Program-made: the position numbers and the translations under genes | In this document: one piece after another, positions 1 to 9,325 of the stretch | Layout of the letters: every line of letters begins with the position of its first letter | Numbering within the stretch: position 1 is the first letter of the stretch | From: Oscillospiraceae bacterium | Lineage (GTDB): Bacteria > Bacillota > Clostridia > Saccharofermentanales > Saccharofermentanaceae | DNA: 62,828 nucleotides | Assembly: GCA_902802325.1 (NCBI GenBank) | Contig: CADCLV010000005.1 | Location: forward strand, 1 to 62,828 | Direction: 5' to 3' | Notes under the pieces: model-generated | The model's input: the letters and a program-made list of their open reading frames with translations, nothing else | Told to the model about the DNA's origin: nothing | The model's database searches: none

Positions 1-2
1 CA

Positions 3-677
3 AAACAAGATACAGATATTCCGACTCTGTTTGAAGATGACTGGATCATCGTATGTGAAAAGCCCGGAAACCTGGTCACCCATCCTTCCTGGCAGCATAT
101 GGACGACTCGCTTCTTCAGCGGCTTTGCGACCAGAGGCTTCATCCGATCATGAGACTTGACCGGGAAACCTCCGGACTGATCGTCATCGCCAAAAACGGC
201 TACGCGCATAACACGGTCTCCAAGAAAAAGATGGAAAAGGAATATGTAGGTATAGTATACGGAGAATTCGATCCTCCGGAAGGCACCATTGACCAGCCGA
301 TCGGAAGAGACGAGAACTCTATCATGATCCGGATCGTCCGTCCGGATGGCCATCCTTCCGTCACCCACTATAAGACGATCCGCACGATTCCTGAAAAGAA
401 TATGTCTGTCGTCTCCTACAAACTGGAGACCGGACGATGCCACCAGATCCGTGTTCATTCCCTTTTCCTGGGACACCCTTTAGTCGGAGACGGTCTATAT
501 GGTCCGAAATCTAATGACTTCCCCAATCCCGAAATGCCGCATATCGAAAATGAGGAACATATTTCCCGCCAGGCACTTCATGCCTGTAAGCTCGGCTTCT
601 TTCACCCGATCACCAATGAGTGGATGGAGTTTCATTCTGATATGCCCAAGGATATGCAGGACCTTATTAACGGATAA
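3..677 (+). CDS. RluA/RluD-family RNA pseudouridine synthase (5' truncated by window edge)
   Basis: Converts uridine to pseudouridine in rRNA or tRNA. The reading frame is open from base 3, so the N-terminus lies outside the window; the first methionine at 99 is internal. The catalytic segment RLDRETSGL (family consensus HRLDxxTSG, with Met replacing the His) carries the nucleophilic Asp, and the downstream segment GRCHQIRVH is the conserved second family motif. About 225 residues are visible against roughly 300 for a full RluD-type enzyme, so an N-terminal S4 domain, if any, is missing. It converges on recN with only 22 bp between. Which RluA subgroup it belongs to cannot be decided. Confidence 0.9.
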   Translation, partial: KQDTDIPTLFEDDWIIVCEKPGNLVTHPSWQHMDDSLLQRLCDQRLHPIMRLDRETSGLIVIAKNGYAHNTVSKKKMEKEYVGIVYGEFDPPEGTIDQPIGRDENSIMIRIVRPDGHPSVTHYKTIRTIPEKNMSVVSYKLETGRCHQIRVHSLFLGHPLVGDGLYGPKSNDFPNPEMPHIENEEHISRQALHACKLGFFHPITNEWMEFHSDMPKDMQDLING

Positions 678-699
678 GCAGTTCTGCTAAATATCAGTC

Positions 700-2373
700 T
701 TATCTTCTCTCTTCTATCAGGTTCTTTGCTAAGACACGGGACATGGCATCACCGGAATTACCGGAAAGAAGTCTGGCCACTTCTGTGATCCGTCCTTCCT
801 CGTCCAGTTTCTGCACACGGGTTTTGGTACGTTCCCCGCTCTGATCCTTTGAAATAAAGAAATGTGCTTGCGCCGCAGCCGCGATCTGTCCCATATGCGT
901 TACGCAGAACACCTGGTGATACTTGGCTAGTTTCTTCATAGCTAAAGATACCGCCTTGGCAGCTTCTCCGGAAATACCTGCATCCACTTCATCAAAAATC
1001 AGTACCGAGGTCTTATCTGCCCGGGCAAGGATCGTTTTGATTGCCAGCATAATACGGGCGGCTTCACCCCCGGACGCCGTCTTGGCCAACGGCTTCAGAT
1101 CCTCACCCTTATTTGCCGTAAAGAGGAATTCCACTTCATCATATCCGTTTCTACTAAAGAACCGTTCTTTCGGTCGCTTGGTAAAGCATACCTGGAAAGA
1201 AGCATGCGGGATCTCCAGTCCCGAAAGTTCTTCTACGATCTGCGAAGATAACTTCTCCCCGGCTTTTTCCCGGATTGCGTGAAGCCTATCTGCCAGGACC
1301 AGAAGTTCCTGTTCGATACGGACACGTTCTGCATTTAACTTTTTTAATCTGGCATCTCCATGACTTAACAGATCCAGTTTCTTCTTAGCTTCATCCAGGA
1401 AAGACTGCATACCTTCAAATGTACCGCCGTATTTCGCCATACAGTTACGAAGTTTCTCCAGTCTTGCCTCGACTTCATCGTAGGACTCCTCTTGAGAGAT
1501 CTCTTCCTTCCGAAGATCCGTATGCATGCCTTCCAGATCCAAAAGGATCGAATGGAATTGTTCAGCCGGAGCTTTAAACTTCTCATCCATCGAAGAGAGT
1601 TCATCCAGATGGGCTGCGGCATTTTGGAGCGCACTCATCGGCGAATCGGACTCTTCTCCGGAGATCGCATCCAGTACATATGACAGATGGAGATTTCTCT
1701 TCTCGGCGGTCTTAAGAAGTCGAAGTTTTTCGGAAAGCATCTCCTCTTCTCCTTCTTTGAAATTTCCGTCTTCGATCTCTTTGATCTGATAACGGAGAAG
1801 ATCCTGCATCTGAAGACTCTTCTGCGGATCAGTCTCATACTGTTTTCTTTCTGTCAGTACTGCTCTATATTCTTCCAGCTTATCCTGAAATGCCTGAAGA
1901 TGAGGTTTGATCTCCTCTCCCAGATACGCATCCAGCATGGAAAGATGGGTAGACGGATCAAAGATCGTCTGCTGGTCATGCTGTCCATGTATATCCACCA
2001 GGAAACTGCCAATACTTTTTAAAACAGAGACCGGCATCGTCCGTCCATTCACACGAACAAGTGAACGTCCGTCTTTGGAGATCTCACGCAAAAGGATCAG
2101 CGTGTCTTCCTCGACTTCGATCCCGTACTCGGAAATGATCTCCGAAGGGATCACGGAAGAAACATCATCAAAGACCGCTTCAATGATGGCTTTATCACAA
2201 TCTTTACGGACATACTCCCGTCCGATCCGGTGACCCAATAGCGCTCCGATCGCATCAATGATCAGAGACTTTCCGGCGCCGGTCTCACCGGTCAGGATGT
2301 TCAGTCCCGCCCCCGGTGTAAAGGACGCATGTTCCACTATGGCAAAATCTTGTATCGTAAGGGAAACCAGCAC
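700..2373 (-). CDS. recN: DNA repair protein RecN
   Basis: SMC-like ATPase that acts at double-strand breaks before RecA loading. The N-terminus has Walker A GETGAGKS (about residues 29-36), the middle is a long coiled coil (about 150-370), and the C-terminal half has the ABC signature SGGEAARIMLA and Walker B VLIFDEVDAGISG. At 557 residues it has the family's normal length. It is the last gene of the leftward nadK-argR-recN group, 11 bp after argR. The argR-recN linkage is classical in Firmicutes, but the genes that usually follow recN in spore formers (spoIVB, spo0A) are absent. Confidence 0.97.
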   Translation of the reverse strand: MLVSLTIQDFAIVEHASFTPGAGLNILTGETGAGKSLIIDAIGALLGHRIGREYVRKDCDKAIIEAVFDDVSSVIPSEIISEYGIEVEEDTLILLREISKDGRSLVRVNGRTMPVSVLKSIGSFLVDIHGQHDQQTIFDPSTHLSMLDAYLGEEIKPHLQAFQDKLEEYRAVLTERKQYETDPQKSLQMQDLLRYQIKEIEDGNFKEGEEEMLSEKLRLLKTAEKRNLHLSYVLDAISGEESDSPMSALQNAAAHLDELSSMDEKFKAPAEQFHSILLDLEGMHTDLRKEEISQEESYDEVEARLEKLRNCMAKYGGTFEGMQSFLDEAKKKLDLLSHGDARLKKLNAERVRIEQELLVLADRLHAIREKAGEKLSSQIVEELSGLEIPHASFQVCFTKRPKERFFSRNGYDEVEFLFTANKGEDLKPLAKTASGGEAARIMLAIKTILARADKTSVLIFDEVDAGISGEAAKAVSLAMKKLAKYHQVFCVTHMGQIAAAAQAHFFISKDQSGERTKTRVQKLDEEGRITEVARLLSGNSGDAMSRVLAKNLIEERR

Positions 2374-2384
2374 TATTTCTTTCC

Positions 2385-2861
2385 TCAGAAATCCGCATTG
2401 GCGCGGTTATTCATATCTTTAATGGTGGCGTTGATCGCCAGGGCATCTTCGTTACTTGGCGTGGCAATAAAGATCGTATCGTCACCGGCTATTGATCCGA
2501 CAACGCCATTCAGATGGATGGAATCCAATGCCGACGCCGCCGCATTGGCCATACCCGGAAGTGTCTTAATGACGACCAGATTCATGGCTACTTCACTTGA
2601 AAGAACAGAGTGGGCAAATACAGAAAGAAGTCTTCCCGGTGCCACATCCCCGGTCCGGTCCAGCACACTGTACTTAGTTCCTCCGGAAGGAAGCGTCACT
2701 TTGATAATTCCCAGATCCTTAATATCTCTGGAAACGGTTGCCTGCGTTACCTGCCAGCCTTCATTTTCCAATGCTCTGGCCAGATCTTCCTGGGTGCTGA
2801 TCTCTTTGGCACGGACCAGTCGAAGCATACATTCCTGTCTTTCATTTTTCGCCATTTTCAT
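2385..2861 (-). CDS. argR: Arginine repressor ArgR
   Basis: Hexameric arginine-responsive transcription regulator. The 158-residue protein has the usual N-terminal winged helix with ATVSRDIK (about residues 41-48) and the C-terminal arginine-binding/oligomerisation segment GSIAGDDTIF. I chose the ATG at 2861 because a GAGG lies 8 bases upstream and the family N-terminus aligns here; an ATG two codons later is possible. The longer open frame upstream is out-of-frame nadK sequence. The start overlaps the nadK stop by 20 bp, implying translational coupling. I could not find a convincing ARG box nearby. Confidence 0.95.
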   Translation of the reverse strand: MKMAKNERQECMLRLVRAKEISTQEDLARALENEGWQVTQATVSRDIKDLGIIKVTLPSGGTKYSVLDRTGDVAPGRLLSVFAHSVLSSEVAMNLVVIKTLPGMANAAASALDSIHLNGVVGSIAGDDTIFIATPSNEDALAINATIKDMNNRANADF

Positions 2862-3717
2862 AGAAACTACCTCTTGCACGGATCTTCTGACGCACGGTCT
2901 GATAGAAATTCTTATAACCAAGCTTGGCCACCACGACCGGCTGCTCGGATTTCTTGATAAGAATATGGTCGTGATACCGAAGTTCAATATTCGGACGGCC
3001 ATCCAGAGAAAGGATCGGCGGATCCGAGAAACGCTCGACAACAAGTTCAATGGAACTATCTCCGGAAACGATATAACTCCGGTTATGAAGTGTATGGGGA
3101 CAGATCGGTGTCACCATAAAGATATCCAGTTCCGGTTTAACGATCGGGCCACCGGCAGCAAGGCAATATGCGGTAGAACCGGTAGCGGTGGAAAGGATCA
3201 CACCATCTCCGGAAAGACATTCCACATGGTCATGGTCGATCAGAAGATCCAAAGAAACCACATGGAGATTGGCACCGCGTGCAATGACAGCATCGTTCAG
3301 GCACACACCCTGTTCTCTCACCGTACCATCTTCGGACAAAAGCGTCACATCCAGCTGTGTACGATTCTCCAGGGTATACGTTCCGGTCATGAGCCGTTCA
3401 ACGGCGTCTTCGAAATCGTCCTTATGTATCTCAGTCAGAAATCCGATACTTCCTAAGTTAACACCGATCATCGGGATCCGGCGATGCACATGGGCATGAG
3501 CCGTCTGGAGAAATGTTCCGTCTCCACCCAAAGAAAGAAGAATATCACAGTCGGAATAGGAACCGATGATCACACCCGGTTTTCCATCCAGAACGGAACC
3601 TGCATATGACTGATCCAGAATCACATTGCCGCCCTTGGCATGGATCACCTCTGCGGCATGCAGCGAAAAGGCAAATTCCGGATCTTTTTCTCCATTGATC
3701 ACGAATCCGAACTTCAT
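2842..3717 (-). CDS. nadK: NAD kinase
   Basis: Phosphorylates NAD+ to NADP+ in the cytoplasm. The 291-residue protein has the diagnostic GGDGTFL motif, LNDAVIARG, and the Gly-rich GDGVILSTATGSTAY segment that forms the NAD site. The ATG at 3717 starts with MKFGFVIN, typical of the family, and has GGAG 10 bases upstream. A GTG-side extension of 15 residues is open but lacks a better ribosome site. It begins the nadK-argR-recN group; the tlyA gene usual at this place in Clostridia is missing. A possible -10 (TATAAT on the minus strand at 3786-3791) lies in the AT-rich leader, without a clear -35. Confidence 0.95.
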   Translation of the reverse strand: MKFGFVINGEKDPEFAFSLHAAEVIHAKGGNVILDQSYAGSVLDGKPGVIIGSYSDCDILLSLGGDGTFLQTAHAHVHRRIPMIGVNLGSIGFLTEIHKDDFEDAVERLMTGTYTLENRTQLDVTLLSEDGTVREQGVCLNDAVIARGANLHVVSLDLLIDHDHVECLSGDGVILSTATGSTAYCLAAGGPIVKPELDIFMVTPICPHTLHNRSYIVSGDSSIELVVERFSDPPILSLDGRPNIELRYHDHILIKKSEQPVVVAKLGYKNFYQTVRQKIRARGSFYENGEK

Positions 3718-3851
3718 CGTAAGGAGCTCCTTCCATGCGCGGAAGAAAAAGCATACTCTCACCTGCGCAAATATCTGATTTACTAATTATACAGAATTCT
3801 GCACAATTATGCATTATGATATAAGCACAATTTTAAATTCGTTTTTTCTGA

Positions 3852-4358
3852 TCAAATATTCATCCGATAAGTCGCACTTGTACCGGTGGCTTCCTCTGCT
3901 TCTTTACGTCGATAGTGGTATTCTTCGACCGAACCATCTTCTTTCCGGATATACTTATGCTCCTCGACGATGCGATTATCTTTGATTACAAAATACTCTG
4001 TGACAAAGATATGTACCGGATACTCTTTCAAATTGTCCAATACCTTCTGGAAGATCTTGTCTTTACAATCAATGACCGTAACATCCAGGCAATGTTCTTT
4101 CGAGTTTAAACCGATCCCCATGATTTTTCTGGACCAATGCTCTTCATCGAACGGATGTAAGCTTTTCTCGTTGCCGATCTTCTTCATGATATCCCTCAGT
4201 TCCGAATCAGACAATTTCTCATCCTGATTGAACACATACTCGGATTCATGTGGTTCTTCCGGTTTACTATCCTTTTTACAACCTGGAACGAGTATCAAAA
4301 GAAAACAGAGGAGGATTGGAATAACCGCTTGGAATAACCGCTTGGAATCATACATCAT
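3852..4358 (-). CDS. Putative lipoprotein of unknown function
   Basis: 168 residues. A hydrophobic signal segment (about 9-26) ends in the lipobox LVPGC, with Cys27 as the predicted lipidation site, so the mature protein is membrane-tethered outside the cell. The mature part is charged and ends in a Lys/Glu-rich tail; no domain is recognised. An AAGGAGGGG ribosome site precedes the ATG. It sits between dxs and nadK, where tlyA often lies in relatives. A 13-bp tandem duplication falls inside the signal-peptide codons (see repeat at 4318). Confidence 0.75.
   Translation of the reverse strand: MMYDSKRLFQAVIPILLCFLLILVPGCKKDSKPEEPHESEYVFNQDEKLSDSELRDIMKKIGNEKSLHPFDEEHWSRKIMGIGLNSKEHCLDVTVIDCKDKIFQKVLDNLKEYPVHIFVTEYFVIKDNRIVEEHKYIRKEDGSVEEYHYRRKEAEEATGTSATYRMNI
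4318..4343. repeat. 13-bp tandem duplication within the lipoprotein signal-peptide codons
   Basis: The unit GGAATAACCGCTT occurs twice head to tail (4318-4330 and 4331-4343). Thirteen is not a multiple of three, so losing or gaining one unit would shift the reading frame within the first 15 codons and destroy the signal peptide. Confidence 0.95.
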
Positions 4359-4394
4359 GATCGACCCCTCCTTACTAAACTTCTGTATACACTT

Positions 4395-4423
4395 AGTGTA
4401 CTCCGTTTAATCGTAAGGGGCAA
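4395..4423 (-). promoter_or_regulatory. Candidate promoter of the lipoprotein gene
   Basis: On the minus strand TTGCCC (-35) and TACACT (-10) are separated by 17 bp, about 35 bp upstream of the ribosome site of the gene starting at 4358. The -10 overlaps a small inverted repeat GTACACTAAGTGTAT. Confidence 0.45.
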
Positions 4424-4448
4424 TTTCTTACAATTGAACTATGTCTGA

Positions 4449-6326
4449 TCATGTCCAGGATTCGATCTTCTCGACGATGCTCTTTGCATCCATGTGTTCT
4501 TTTTCCAAAAGGACATTTCTTCCGCCGGCGATCAGTGGGTGATCCGAGACACCGAAGATCTCGAAATGCTCGATGTCTTTCATGGCATCGGCTTCTTCCA
4601 GCTGAGACATGAGGAAGGCACCAAATCCGGCATGGGCGATACCGTCTTCGATGGTTACCACCTTTTTAATTCCGGAAAGAAGGATCTTCCAACTTTCCAC
4701 ATCGCAAGGTTTGACGCAGCGGACATCGATAACTTTCGCATGGATGCCCTTTTCTTCCAATTCATCTGCAGCCACCAGTGCCTGCTCACACATCACACCA
4801 AGTGCAAGGATCGCCACATCGGATCCTTCCCGGATCACGCGGGGACCGATTCCTTCCTCCGACGGGATCTTTTCCAGGATCTCACTTTGGCCGCCACGGG
4901 GATATCTGACTGCAACCAGTCCTTTTCCTTCTGCCACAGCCCACTCCAGCATACGGTCCAGTTCCGCGTAGTTGCACGGAGAAAGAAGCGTGACATTCGG
5001 CATGGAAAGCATCATGGAGATATCGTAAATCCCCTGATGAGTCATACCATCCGCACCGACGATACCGGCACGGTCCAGTGCCAGCACCACATGCAGATCC
5101 TGAAGACATACATCGTGAAGAAGCTGGTCATAGGCACGCTGGGCAAATGTCGAATACAGTGCCACCACCGGGACGAATCCGTTTACCGCCATACCGGCTG
5201 CCATCGTTACCGCATGTTCTTCCGCGATACCGACGTCAAAGAAACGAAGCTTCATATGCTTACGGAAATTCACCAGGCCTGTACTGGTCATCATGGCTGC
5301 ACAAATGGCTACCACATTCTCATACTTTTCCCCGACGCGGACAACCGAATCCGAGAAGCAATGAGTAAAAGTATACTTTTCAGAAGGCTGTACACCTTTT
5401 TCGATATCAAAAGGCGAGACTCCGTGATAACTCGATGGATCTTCCACAGCGAAAGGATAGCCTTTTCCCTTCTGGGTGATGACATGGATCAGGACCGGAC
5501 CGTCGATCTGCTTGGCGATCTGCAGTTTTTTCTGAAGAAGCGGGATATCATGTCCGTCAAAAGGTCCGAAATAACGGAATCCCAGATCTTCGAAAATGAC
5601 CGGAGTATTTCTTCTTATCAAAAGACGGAACCAGGTCTTAATGGCACGCAACATCCGCGCGATCGGTTTTCCGATCAGCGGGATCTTCAGAAGGAATTTC
5701 TCCACTCTTCCCTTTGCCTTAATATATCCGGTGGAAGAACGAAGGTTGGCAAGGGCCGTCGAAAGGCCTCCGACATTCTTATCGATGGACATCTGGTTAT
5801 CGTTTAAGATCACCGTCAGGTTCTCACTGAAATGGCCGGTATCATTTAAGCCTTCAAAGGCCATACCGCCGGTCATGGCACCATCGCCGATCACCGCCAC
5901 CACATGTCCATCGTCACCTTTCAGTTTCTTGGCACGAAGAAGACCCAGAGCAGCAGACACGGATGTACTACTGTGTCCGACGCCGAAAGCATCGTACTTA
6001 CTTTCACTGATCTTCGGGAAGCCCGTAATTCCGCCATACTGACGGAGCGTATGGAACTGATCTTTTCTTCCTGTCAGAAGTTTATATGCATAGGCCTGAT
6101 GACCCACATCCCATACGATCTGATCGTGAGGAGGGTTAAATTCGGAAAGAAGAGCGATCGTCAGATCGACCACACCCAGGCTCGATGCCAGGTGCCCGCC
6201 GTTCTGGCTGACCCGGTCGATGATAGTCTGACGGAGTTCTTCCGCCAGTGCCTCTTTCTCTTTGGCAGATAATTGCATTACCTGATCCGGTGTCTGGATC
6301 TTATCAAGTATCGGGGTCGGTATCAT
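4449..6326 (-). CDS. dxs: 1-deoxy-D-xylulose-5-phosphate synthase
   Basis: Thiamine diphosphate enzyme that condenses pyruvate and glyceraldehyde 3-phosphate in the first step of the MEP isoprenoid pathway. The 625-residue length is typical. It shows the ThDP-binding GDGAMTGG...NDNQMSID region (about 147-180), the family segment GHQAYAYKLLTGR and the transketolase-like pyrimidine-domain motif DRAGIVGADGMTHQG. It starts 3 bp after the ispA stop, so the two isoprenoid genes are co-transcribed with xseAB and nusB. Its ribosome site is weak (GTGAG), consistent with coupling to ispA translation. Confidence 0.97.
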   Translation of the reverse strand: MIPTPILDKIQTPDQVMQLSAKEKEALAEELRQTIIDRVSQNGGHLASSLGVVDLTIALLSEFNPPHDQIVWDVGHQAYAYKLLTGRKDQFHTLRQYGGITGFPKISESKYDAFGVGHSSTSVSAALGLLRAKKLKGDDGHVVAVIGDGAMTGGMAFEGLNDTGHFSENLTVILNDNQMSIDKNVGGLSTALANLRSSTGYIKAKGRVEKFLLKIPLIGKPIARMLRAIKTWFRLLIRRNTPVIFEDLGFRYFGPFDGHDIPLLQKKLQIAKQIDGPVLIHVITQKGKGYPFAVEDPSSYHGVSPFDIEKGVQPSEKYTFTHCFSDSVVRVGEKYENVVAICAAMMTSTGLVNFRKHMKLRFFDVGIAEEHAVTMAAGMAVNGFVPVVALYSTFAQRAYDQLLHDVCLQDLHVVLALDRAGIVGADGMTHQGIYDISMMLSMPNVTLLSPCNYAELDRMLEWAVAEGKGLVAVRYPRGGQSEILEKIPSEEGIGPRVIREGSDVAILALGVMCEQALVAADELEEKGIHAKVIDVRCVKPCDVESWKILLSGIKKVVTIEDGIAHAGFGAFLMSQLEEADAMKDIEHFEIFGVSDHPLIAGGRNVLLEKEHMDAKSIVEKIESWT

Positions 6327-6329
6327 AGC

Positions 6330-7232
6330 TCACTGCACCCGATTCTGAAGCACGTCACTGAAATCGCGAAGGTCGGAACAATCATAGCCCTTCTTCGTCA
6401 GTTCATCCAAAGCTTCAAATACATCTGTATAAGTATCGTCCAGCATCTTCTGGGCGCTTGCTTCGCCGAAGACCGTAACGAAAGTCGACTTCTGGTCTCT
6501 GGCATCTTTGCCGGTGCTTTTACCGAGGACAGAAGCATCCGCCTGTACATCCAGAAGATCGTCCTTGATCTGGAAGCCCAGACCGGTGCCGGCGGAGAAA
6601 CGGTGGATCAGATCATAAAGCTCCTTATCTTCACCATTTTTCGCAGCATAGATATAGTAAGGGATCAGGCACGATGCATTAATGAGCGCGCCTGTCTTCT
6701 TTTCATGAAGTTCGCAAAGTCTTCCTGTATCGATCTTCTTTCCTTCCGATTCAAGATCAATGCTCTGTCCGCCGATCATGCCGAGGATACCTGTATTTTC
6801 GCCAAAGCATACAGCGGCTCTTGCGGTCTCCGGAGATTTGGCAACAGCGGAAAGAACGCGCTCAAATGCACGGTTTAAAAGCGCGTCGCCGCCTAAGAGG
6901 GCGAATGCCTCACCGTTGGCGATATGGCAGGTCGGCTTGCCTCTACGGAGGGTGTCGTTATCCATGCATGGAAGATCGTCATGGATCAGAGAATAGGTAT
7001 GGATCATTTCCATGGCAACAGCAAAATCATCTACCACTTCCAGATCGACTTTCAGCATATCTGCCACCATATACATGAGGACCGGCCGGATCCGCTTTCC
7101 ACCGGCCAGAAGGCTGTACATGGAAGCTTTGACCGTCGGGTCATCTTTCAGTTCTTCCGGAAAAACATGAAGCAGAAGTTCTTCAATGCGGTCCTGATAT
7201 TTCTTCATAAAAAAGGATATTTTCTCACTCAT
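6330..7232 (-). CDS. ispA: Polyprenyl (farnesyl/geranylgeranyl) diphosphate synthase
   Basis: Chain-elongating trans-prenyltransferase that builds FPP/GGPP from IPP and DMAPP. The first Asp-rich motif is DDLPCMDND (DDx4D type, bacterial FPPS) and the second is KDDLLDVQAD; GGKRIRP near residue 46 binds IPP. Length (300) fits IspA. AAGGA lies 10 bases before the ATG. It stands between xseB (12 bp gap) and dxs (3 bp gap), the standard Firmicutes order. Exact product chain length cannot be read from sequence alone. Confidence 0.95.
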   Translation of the reverse strand: MSEKISFFMKKYQDRIEELLLHVFPEELKDDPTVKASMYSLLAGGKRIRPVLMYMVADMLKVDLEVVDDFAVAMEMIHTYSLIHDDLPCMDNDTLRRGKPTCHIANGEAFALLGGDALLNRAFERVLSAVAKSPETARAAVCFGENTGILGMIGGQSIDLESEGKKIDTGRLCELHEKKTGALINASCLIPYYIYAAKNGEDKELYDLIHRFSAGTGLGFQIKDDLLDVQADASVLGKSTGKDARDQKSTFVTVFGEASAQKMLDDTYTDVFEALDELTKKGYDCSDLRDFSDVLQNRVQ

Positions 7233-7244
7233 AGGGCAGTTTCC

Positions 7245-7469
7245 TTACTCGGTAAAGGGGGTCTCGGATTTCCCGTCTTCTCCCAGCATATTGATTCTCT
7301 TAACTATATCGTCCAGTTTCTCTTTGCAGAATTTGGACAGTTCCATGCCGCGCGAATACATCGAGATCGATTCATCCAGCGTGGCTTCGCCGGATTCCAG
7401 TTTCCCGATGATCCCTTCTAATTCTGACACGGCCTGCTCGTAGGTAAGGTCAATTTTCTTCTCTTCCAT
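7245..7469 (-). CDS. xseB: Exodeoxyribonuclease VII small subunit
   Basis: 74-residue partner of XseA. The central YEQAVSELEGIIGKLESGE-like helix and the following LDESISMYSRGMEL are diagnostic. It overlaps the end of xseA by 20 bp, so subunit synthesis is probably coupled. Together they degrade single-stranded DNA into short oligonucleotides. Confidence 0.95.
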   Translation of the reverse strand: MEEKKIDLTYEQAVSELEGIIGKLESGEATLDESISMYSRGMELSKFCKEKLDDIVKRINMLGEDGKSETPFTE

Positions 7470-8685
7470 GTTCTGCCCCCTCTTTGGTTTCGATTGAAGT
7501 GACGACAGAATGGATCACACCATCTGCCACGACTATGGAAATATCACTCTCTATATTAACACATTTTACGGAATCTACCGTATGTCCCTTGGAATCTGTG
7601 GCACGGGCATACCCGCGAAGCAGTACCGCCATCGGGTCAAGTGCCTGAAGTCTGGCTATATCCGTGGTAAATGCACCTGTCTTTTTCTCCAGGATGCGGT
7701 TCATTTTTTCAGAAAGACTCTGTCTCATCATATCCATGCGCTGCATCTCTTTTTCCAGACGGAACTGCGGCGCAAGAAGTGCTCTGTGCTTTGTCAGGCT
7801 CTCCCACTGATGACGCTTGATCCGAAGGAAATGCTCCATGGAAACAGATAGATCTCGACGGTTCTTCTGAAGACGGAGAAGCACCTCTTCTTTATTCGGC
7901 ATCACAAGTTCCGCCGCAGCAGAAGGTGTCGGAGCCCGAAGGTCCGCGCAGAAATCACAGATCGTAAAATCTGTTTCATGTCCGACTGCCGAGATGACTG
8001 GTTTTTTTGCCGCGTAGATCGCCCGGCCCAGTGCTTCATCGTTAAAGCACCAGAGATCTTCAATGGAACCTCCGCCACGGGCGATGATGATCACATCAAT
8101 ATCTTCTCTTGCGTCCAGCATCTGAAGAGCCGAGATCAGTTCCGCCGGCGCTTCTTTTCCCTGTACCGAGGAAGGTGCCAAAAGAAGATCGAAGTTCGGA
8201 TATCTTCTGGAAAGTACGTTGATAATATCTTTGATGACCGCTCCTTTGGGAGAAGTCACCACGCCGATCCGCTTCGGAAGATAAGGGATGGGCTTTTTAT
8301 GGTCTTCGTCAAAAAGGCCTTCGGAAGCCATGCGCTGCTTGAGGCGCTCAAACTCCTGGTAAAGCTTTCCCAGTCCGTCCTGCTGCATGAAAGACACATA
8401 GAACTGGAATTTCCCGTCCACTTCATATAATGCCGCATGACCATAGGCATTGACTTTCATGCCGTTTTCCGGTACAAAGTCCATATGGGCGGCATTTCCT
8501 TTAAAGAGCACGCAATTGACGGAAGCTTTATCGTCCTTCAGCTGAAAATAGGAATGGCCGGAAGGATATCTTTTAAAGCCGGAGACTTCACCTTTTACGC
8601 ATAACTGACAAAGCACACTGTCAGAACTTAACAGTGTGCTTGCATACTCATTTAACTGCGATACGGTAAAAGTCGTAATACTCAT
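7450..8685 (-). CDS. xseA: Exodeoxyribonuclease VII large subunit
   Basis: 411 residues, N-terminal OB fold (about 1-100) followed by the XseA catalytic region with GVVTSPKGAVIKDI, ARGGGSIEDLW and SAVGHETDFTICDF, all hallmark segments, then a coiled coil that binds XseB subunits. It starts at 8685 in an ATGA overlap with nusB and overlaps xseB at its end. The folD gene often found between nusB and xseA in Bacillus is absent. Confidence 0.97.
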   Translation of the reverse strand: MSITTFTVSQLNEYASTLLSSDSVLCQLCVKGEVSGFKRYPSGHSYFQLKDDKASVNCVLFKGNAAHMDFVPENGMKVNAYGHAALYEVDGKFQFYVSFMQQDGLGKLYQEFERLKQRMASEGLFDEDHKKPIPYLPKRIGVVTSPKGAVIKDIINVLSRRYPNFDLLLAPSSVQGKEAPAELISALQMLDAREDIDVIIIARGGGSIEDLWCFNDEALGRAIYAAKKPVISAVGHETDFTICDFCADLRAPTPSAAAELVMPNKEEVLLRLQKNRRDLSVSMEHFLRIKRHQWESLTKHRALLAPQFRLEKEMQRMDMMRQSLSEKMNRILEKKTGAFTTDIARLQALDPMAVLLRGYARATDSKGHTVDSVKCVNIESDISIVVADGVIHSVVTSIETKEGAEHGREEN

Positions 8686-9089
8686 TTCTTTTCAAGTTCA
8701 TTGCCGACTTTTCCAAGAACAGCATTAATATATCCTTTGGATTCTTCGGAACTGTAGCGCTTGGCGAGAACGACCGCTTCACTTATGGATACATTTACCG
8801 GGACATCTTCGATATGGAGCATCTCATAGACAGCAATACGAAGGAGTACCACGTCCACCTTCGGCAGACGGCTCTGCTTCCAGTCTTTCAGGTACTTGGA
8901 ATAAATCGTATCCAGCTCCTCCTGCTCTTTGGAAACGCCATCGACGATCGCATCGAAATAGGCAACATCTGCATCTTCCAGCGGATGTACTTCCAGATAC
9001 ATCTTCCTCTGCTCTTCCAGGGGTTCATTCCGGAATCCCAGCTGATACAAAAGTTCAAATGCGGCTACGCGCGCTTCTCTTCTACTCAT
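8682..9089 (-). CDS. nusB: Transcription antitermination factor NusB
   Basis: 135-residue all-helical protein that binds boxA with NusE during rRNA transcription. Family signatures are the N-terminal SRREARVAAFELLYQ, central LPKVDVVLLRIAVYEML and the C-terminal SISEAVVLAKRYSSEES. It has four-base ATGA overlaps with both neighbours (DUF2273 gene upstream, xseA downstream). Confidence 0.96.
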   Translation of the reverse strand: MSRREARVAAFELLYQLGFRNEPLEEQRKMYLEVHPLEDADVAYFDAIVDGVSKEQEELDTIYSKYLKDWKQSRLPKVDVVLLRIAVYEMLHIEDVPVNVSISEAVVLAKRYSSEESKGYINAVLGKVGNELEKK

Positions 9090-9322
9090 CTAAACCTCCC
9101 GGGCGGAAGGATCTTATCCATCCAGTCCTTGATCTTATCCTTATCCGAGAAAGCCAGGGCACCTACCACATAGCCGACTACGGTCAGGATGATAATAAAC
9201 AATGTCTTAAAGAATCCGAAGATCACCAAAAAGAGTGCCAGGACAAAAGCAATCGCCGCTCCGATCTTACCGGAGTTCTTGTCCTTCAGCATATCGAAAA
9301 ATTTGACGATCAGGGCTCTCAT
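9086..9322 (-). CDS. DUF2273 small membrane protein
   Basis: 78 residues with two hydrophobic helices (about 20-38 and 40-58) and a basic C-terminus ending PPGRFR. Such proteins regularly accompany Asp23 and AmaP in Firmicutes and are thought to belong to the same envelope-stress membrane complex. It lies 3 bp after amaP and overlaps nusB by ATGA. Function is inferred only from context and size. Confidence 0.85.
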   Translation of the reverse strand: MRALIVKFFDMLKDKNSGKIGAAIAFVLALFLVIFGFFKTLFIIILTVVGYVVGALAFSDKDKIKDWMDKILPPGRFR

Positions 9323-9325
9323 GTG

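Noticed and set aside
3763..3851. ARG-box-like palindromes upstream of nadK-argR
   Set aside because: The AT-rich region has TGCATAAT-like words, but no pair fits the spacing and consensus of ARG boxes.
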